Part shown: positions 57,316-64,000 of the stretch, piece after piece
How the letters are laid out: every line of letters starts with the position of its first letter
How positions within the stretch are numbered: position 1 is the stretch's first letter
Source of the DNA: Laetiporus sulphureus 93-53
Lineage: Eukaryota > Basidiomycota > Agaricomycetes > Polyporales > Laetiporaceae
Assembly (NCBI RefSeq): GCF_001632365.1
Contig: NW_024468574.1
Location: 9,943 to 73,942 of the forward strand
Reading direction: 5' to 3'
DNA length: 64,000 nucleotides
Position numbers and translations under genes: made by a program
Notes under the pieces: generated by a model
Database searches by the model: none
The model's input: only the letters and a program-made list of their open reading frames with translations
What the model was told of the DNA's origin: nothing

Positions 57316-58004
57316 GATGAATGCTGCGAAGCGGTTTGGTTTTCCCGAACGAGTTCGCTGCAGCGAACGAAGAAAGTTAAAAATGGTGGTGAGCGCTCAG
57401 GCGCAAATTTGCAAGTGTTGTCCGAGGGTATTCGTTATTTTCCGTCTCGTCCACAGAAAATATCTCGTCGAACGAACCCACTTAGCCGTATGAGAAAAGC
57501 CAAAGGATGTACATATGTCTAACGCTAATGGTCCAAGAGGCCCAGGCAAAGGACCGTTCAACCACGTGCCAACATTGCATGCCCAAAAAGGCATCTCTAA
57601 TCGTTGCTCAGCGAATCTCTCAAACTCCGTAAACGACCGATAGCATTTGCCACTGAGGTGTCTCCAATGTTTCGTGAGACTGCGACGCTTTACCTGCAAT
57701 GTTGGTCTAAACATCTGCTATGCTGTGAACATGGTTTGGGGCGTGCAACTGAGTGACTGCTGCCACCAATTCGCCGACTTTTGTCTGTGTCTCGGACAAC
57801 ATTCAGCATTGCGGCAGCGGGATCAGTTTTTGACCTGGCGAATCTCTCCCTTGCTGAAGTTATGCTATATTGAGCGTATACTTCGTGCCAGATTAGCATA
57901 ACATTTTGCTTGGAATATCGCGATCGGTGAACTATGTCAAGGTGCAAACGTGGGCTACAGAGTCGGCACTATGGAACACGATCGCATGGCTGTATGTACG
58001 ATGA
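57316..58004. other. Spacer including the duplicated 3' flank of DUF6533 copy 2
   Basis: 57706-58004 matches the reverse complement of 23291-23595. No supported gene. Confidence 0.5.
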
Positions 58005-59685
58005 CTACTGCACCTGCGCTAACTCATAGGTCTCACAGTCCACACTGATGCTCTGCTCATCTTCAATGCTATCCTCGACATTCTCAAAAACAAGAGACGT
58101 GTGTTGGAGCTCGGCGCCGAAGTTGCCAACCAGGCGAGAGGGACCGTCCGGCGTGTTCAGGGTGCTGTGAGACATCGGATTCAAGTCCACGCTGCCGAGG
58201 GATACCTGTCGTAGATCGAGGATGAAGCGCGACACCAAGATTGACGTCATTCTGATTGACTCGGTAAGCATGAGTTGAGCTGAATTGGGTATGGTCGGTC
58301 GCTCACGGTAGCAGGAAAATCGCGGCGGAGGCTGAGTACTGAGTCTGCTTGCACTTCAATTTAAGGTAGCCATACACTTGTATGGGTAGACTTGCCTGTG
58401 AAGTCTCGCTGCTGATATTGAAGATGTTGAGAAGTAAAAGGGCCCTAGCGAACGGTGGAAGAACAGAGTCAAGACAAAGCACTGTGAGAGAGTCCGACGT
58501 ACATGAAGTGGAGCGTGCCTTGAAATGGTTGCTCGTAAGGCATAGCATGTACCAAGAGAGCAACACGTACTCACCGTCTCTCATCAGCATCGTCACGATC
58601 GATCCTTTTAACCGTAACTTCCGCACTTCTATGGCGAGTCGGAATGTTTTATACCAAGTGACAAGGACCACGATCAGGTCGGATACAGCCGGGCAGATGC
58701 CCGTGGCGAGGGCTGCAGGAATCGTGCGTGTCAGAGCAACAACTAATCGGTCTTCAAACTCACGTCTATACAGAGGAAGGTCAGTCCTAGGACGGCTGAC
58801 GTCGGAGAGGTGGACGTGGCACTAACCCATCTATCCCGACGTACGGGGATGAGCCATAGGAACAATTTGGATAGCTGCCTACGTCAATGGCGAACTCCCA
58901 TGACCCATTTGCATATGCAAACAGCGACTGCCCAGAGATGCTCAACGGACACATGATGGCGGGGAACATATATACTCACGATTTGGAAGCCGACTGGCAC
59001 AAGCCCCAGTAGCAAGACTAACAATGCAGGGACGATCTGGTGTCCGCTAATCGCGTATGTGCGGAACGCGGCAAAGCCTAACAAATTATCAATCAATCTC
59101 TCCATGAAATATGAGGTCAAACAATCTCTGACTTGCTGTCACAACCTGCAGAACAACACTCGTCACCTCGTTCAATACGTTGACAGCATCGCAGCTGCGA
59201 CAATCTATTAACTGCGCTGAACATACGGTGCGATCATCGCCGCTCACCTCTGTGTGCGCGTAGATCGTGAGTGCTCGATTCACTCGCAGCACGACACGAC
59301 ATGACTTACCAGTGGAGTATACCACCACGTGGCATATAGTGCCAAACTAATGCCTTCTACCAGGAGCATATAACGGTTGATGGCAAAGATGACCGTGACA
59401 GTGGTCAACCTGGCTCCCCAGATGACGTGGACCTCTTGAGGAAAAGTCACAATGTACTCATAGAAGATGAGGGCTGAACATGTCCAGTCTGTTAGTTGAG
59501 TTCGATCGCTTATAGTGGTCCGACCCGGAGCGTACCAGTCGTTGCGAGATAGCAGTAGGCATAAGTGTACCTGCGACAGTGATCGCAGACTCGTCGGGTG
59601 AGCGCCTCAGAAACTATCGTCGTCCTCACCCTTGCTGGGATATGCCAAATTCCAGACCCAGTATTTCAGGTGACGCGTTCGACAT
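58005..59685 (-). CDS. DUF6533-type seven-helix membrane protein, copy 2
   Basis: From ATG 59685 (MSNASPEILGLEFG) about eight exons join in frame: YTYAYCYLATTDWTCSALIF, VTFPQEVHVIWGARL and MLLVEGISLALYATWWY. Then come a Cys-containing loop (CRSCDAVNVL), AFRTYAISGHQIVPALLVLL, LVVALTRTIPAAL, KTFRLAIEVRKLRLKG, LLLLNIFNI, and the C-terminal exon with ISMTS-like start and FILDLRQVSLGSVDL to the stop at 58005. Several hydrophobic spans indicate about seven helices. The family is expanded in Agaricomycetes, receptor-like in shape but unproven in function. The Trp codon lost in copy 1 is TGG here. Confidence 0.8.
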
Positions 59686-59787
59686 TGTAGAGGTATCAAC
59701 GTCGATGACAACGGTCAATGCAAGACAGAACAGTTCTCGGAGGGACTTTAAGGATGCCCATCGGTGCGTGACTCATCTTTATATAAT

Positions 59788-59965
59788 GCCTGATTGACCG
59801 GACATGAACGCAGAGAGTAAGGTTCAAATGGGGGCTTACGGATGGCATAGTATTGAAGATTGCCGAAAAGACCATCTGTCAAACAGAACAGCCGTGTCAG
59901 ATATGATACGTCTGGTTCATCATGCGCGCGTGAGTACATTTGGGAATCCCTCACTTCTATTCGCA
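59788..59965 (-). repeat. Promoter repeat of the DUF6533 block, copy P2
   Basis: Upstream of copy 2. It matches 21310-21490 upstream of copy 1 and an orphan at 60147-60342. Shared parts include GAACGCAGAG, the TTGCCGAAA segment and a TTATATAAAGA box in P1 and P2. Confidence 0.75.
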
Positions 59966-60146
59966 GAGAGAAGTTAAGGAAGAAGTCATGAGAGCAGTGC
60001 GATAACAATCCAGGAGCTCCCCGTGGCATCCAAAATTTGCGGTGCTGTCAAACTTTGTGCTCTTAATGACCGCGTCCGCTTTCCATGGAACCCACAATCT
60101 CAGCCAACAGATAACTCATGCTCGACTTGCATATACATCGTTATAC

Positions 60147-60342
60147 GTTGCCTGATTGACCGGACATGAACGCAGAGGTAAGGTTCAGATGGGGGCTTAC
60201 CCTAGGCCTACCCGGGGTATCAGAAATTGCCGAAAACCATCTGTCTCGCCTTCAAACAGAACAGCCGTATCAGATATGATACATCTGATTCACCATGCGC
60301 GCGTCAGTACATTTCTCTCGCTTTTAGTCGCAGAGAGACAAG
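60147..60342 (-). repeat. Promoter repeat, orphan copy P3
   Basis: Aligns with P2 over about 190 bp in tandem (same orientation), including GCCTGATTGACCGGACATGA. No gene copy follows it. Confidence 0.75.
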
Positions 60343-62670
<2,328 letters not shown>

Positions 62671-63114
62671 AAGAATCCTGCCGAAGTGATGCGATGCCGA
62701 TTTATCTTGAGTTATTGCACCTCGCTCTCAACAGCGGTGCTGTGTAATATATCAGATACACATCTCAACTTGTACAATATCGAGTCAACCATCGTTTATA
62801 TGTCACTGCATCGTCATTCTTGCCCTCGCATACACCTGATATTCATCCGCTAGAAGTTGAAACGAATGTACTAAGATTACGGCGAGAGATACCCTAAAAT
62901 GTTACAGGTTGGTATGTACAGCGGAAATCGAAGACCGATCACAATCATCCCGGACACAAGCCCTTCCACGTTCTACATTAATTTCGCGGTTAGGAAGGTG
63001 GCGGCGAAGCTAGTGATTCCTGCAGCGAATATGAATAACAGATGTATGAAATGAAGATTATGACCACCAACCTGCGTTAGTAGCTCGGCTGAATATGCGC
63101 AATCAACAATGTAG
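62671..63114. other. Intergenic tail-to-tail spacer
   Basis: Terminator regions of adenosine kinase (plus) and the proline-rich gene (minus). Nothing else was seen. Confidence 0.5.
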
Positions 63115-64000
63115 TCAGCTTGCGCTAGCGTCCATTTCAACAGGTTGCTTACCAGGGTTCAACATTGTCACTCCGTCTTCAGTTACAATCTCTTCCATCT
63201 TGTGATCGTCAACTTCCTCCTTCAACTTTTGCTCTTTCGGAGCGTCCACCGCCATCGGCTGTTCCGCCTGCTCGGTTGCACCTCCCTTCGGTGAATCACC
63301 ATCGGCGTCAGCTTCTCCGTCGGCATCGACATCGACATCAGCGTCGGCTGCCGCTGCTGGTGCAGGAGACCGAGGTGCACCCCGCGTCTGAGGGGAAACA
63401 GCCTTCTTCTGTTTCGACGAAGTGGCATCAGCAGTCTGAGATTGAACGCTCGCTTGCCGGGCCTTATTCTTGTCCTTGCTCCTTTGAGGTGAATCAGGTT
63501 CGTCGCTACTCGCTTCTGTACGACTGGATTCAAGCCGTTGCAATTCTAAGACAGCTCTGACGGCTTCTTTGGCATCGGCGCTCAATTTCACTTGACTTTG
63601 CTTCTTCTGTTCCCCGTCCTTGGCTGGAGCGCCGCCGCCGCTTGATGAACTCGGATGCAATGCATCCCCAGGTCCTTCTAGAGACGGGTCAATGACTGGC
63701 GCTGAGGCCACCGACGAGCCATCCTCCATCTCGGCGTCGGAGTCCTTGCTTTCCTGGCTCCCCTCAGCAGGAGAGCTCCTGCCATCCGGCGGGGGCGGAT
63801 AAGGCGCGCCATTTGGCGCAACATGAGGGTGCGTCATGTACTCCGGACCCATATGGCCGGGGTGCCCTGGCGGAGGAGGCATTGGCATCATGCCCGGAGG
63901 CGGACGATAGTATGGAGGGTAATAATGCGGCGGCGGCGGGACAGCATACATGTGTCCAGGAGGCACCGCTTGACCCTCCGGGGACCACGGTGCCGGAGGA
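63115..64000 (-). CDS. Proline-rich low-complexity protein, 5' part outside the window
   Basis: The minus frame is open from the right edge to the stop at 63115. The visible part starts with Pro/Tyr/His-rich sequence (PPPPHYYPPYYRPPPGM). It continues with acidic and Ser-rich stretches (SQESKDSDAEMEDGSS), a short helix (AKEAVRAVLELQRLESS), basic patches (RSKDKNKAR) and Ala/Asp repeats (ADADVDVDADGEADADGD). It ends near MLNPGKQPVEMDASAS. All of it looks disordered. This pattern is common in the tails of transcription regulators, but the domain that would tell lies outside the window. Confidence 0.7.
   Translation of the reverse strand, partial: PPAPWSPEGQAVPPGHMYAVPPPPHYYPPYYRPPPGMMPMPPPPGHPGHMGPEYMTHPHVAPNGAPYPPPPDGRSSPAEGSQESKDSDAEMEDGSSVASAPVIDPSLEGPGDALHPSSSSGGGAPAKDGEQKKQSQVKLSADAKEAVRAVLELQRLESSRTEASSDEPDSPQRSKDKNKARQASVQSQTADATSSKQKKAVSPQTRGAPRSPAPAAAADADVDVDADGEADADGDSPKGGATEQAEQPMAVDAPKEQKLKEEVDDHKMEEIVTEDGVTMLNPGKQPVEMDASAS

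Overview
The window is nuclear DNA of a basidiomycete fungus, most likely an Agaricomycete. Genes carry many short (about 50-80 nt) GT-AG introns. The families present are typical of mushrooms: seven-helix DUF6533-type membrane proteins, TRI5-like terpene synthases, a multi-exon ABCA transporter and a fungal 2OG-Fe(II) oxygenase. A Gag-encoding LTR element and CAC-ended MITEs are also present. I could not run searches, so family names rest on motifs read by eye.

Layout. 1-2.9 kb: 5' end of a minus-strand Ty3/gypsy-like retrotransposon (Gag runs off the left edge, preceded by an extra ORF in the same frame). 3.2-8.3 kb: a gene-poor block packed with short inverted repeats. Many of the stem-loops share one heptaloop (ANATYAC) on unrelated stems, and two small folded motifs recur with compensatory stem changes. 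This is the most unusual part of the window. 8.8-11.1 kb: an uncharacterised multi-exon gene. 12.2-15.6 kb: GDP-mannose 4,6-dehydratase, a truncated mitochondrial-carrier fragment and a lipocalin-like gene. 16.3-20 kb: uncharacterised genes, including a duplicated pair with one frameshifted copy. 20.6 kb: a 337-bp MITE. 21.3-30.2 kb: a broken DUF6533-type gene, a broken terpene synthase, a minisatellite split by a second MITE, and an apparently intact terpene synthase. 31.3-34.8 kb: HpcH/HpaI aldolase, an RCC1-repeat protein and a Swi5 recombination mediator. 37.2-42.9 kb: a full ABCA transporter, flanked by direct repeats carrying swi5 and a swi5 relic. 44.3-57.3 kb: flavin monooxygenase, 2OG-Fe(II) oxygenase, C2/membrane protein, Dsk2 ubiquilin and a tRNA-dihydrouridine synthase. 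57.7-60.3 kb: an inverted, intact copy of the DUF6533-type block plus an orphan copy of its promoter. 61.4-64 kb: adenosine kinase and a proline-rich protein cut by the right edge.

Housekeeping genes (gmd, dsk2, dus1, adenosine kinase, swi5) are intact and sit between accessory islands. The islands show repeated local duplication followed by decay: paired terpene synthases, DUF6533 blocks, swi5/ABCA and the 17/19 kb pair. No single pathway ties the window together. The terpene synthases, FMO, aldolase and transporter could serve secondary metabolism, but they do not form one compact co-oriented cluster.
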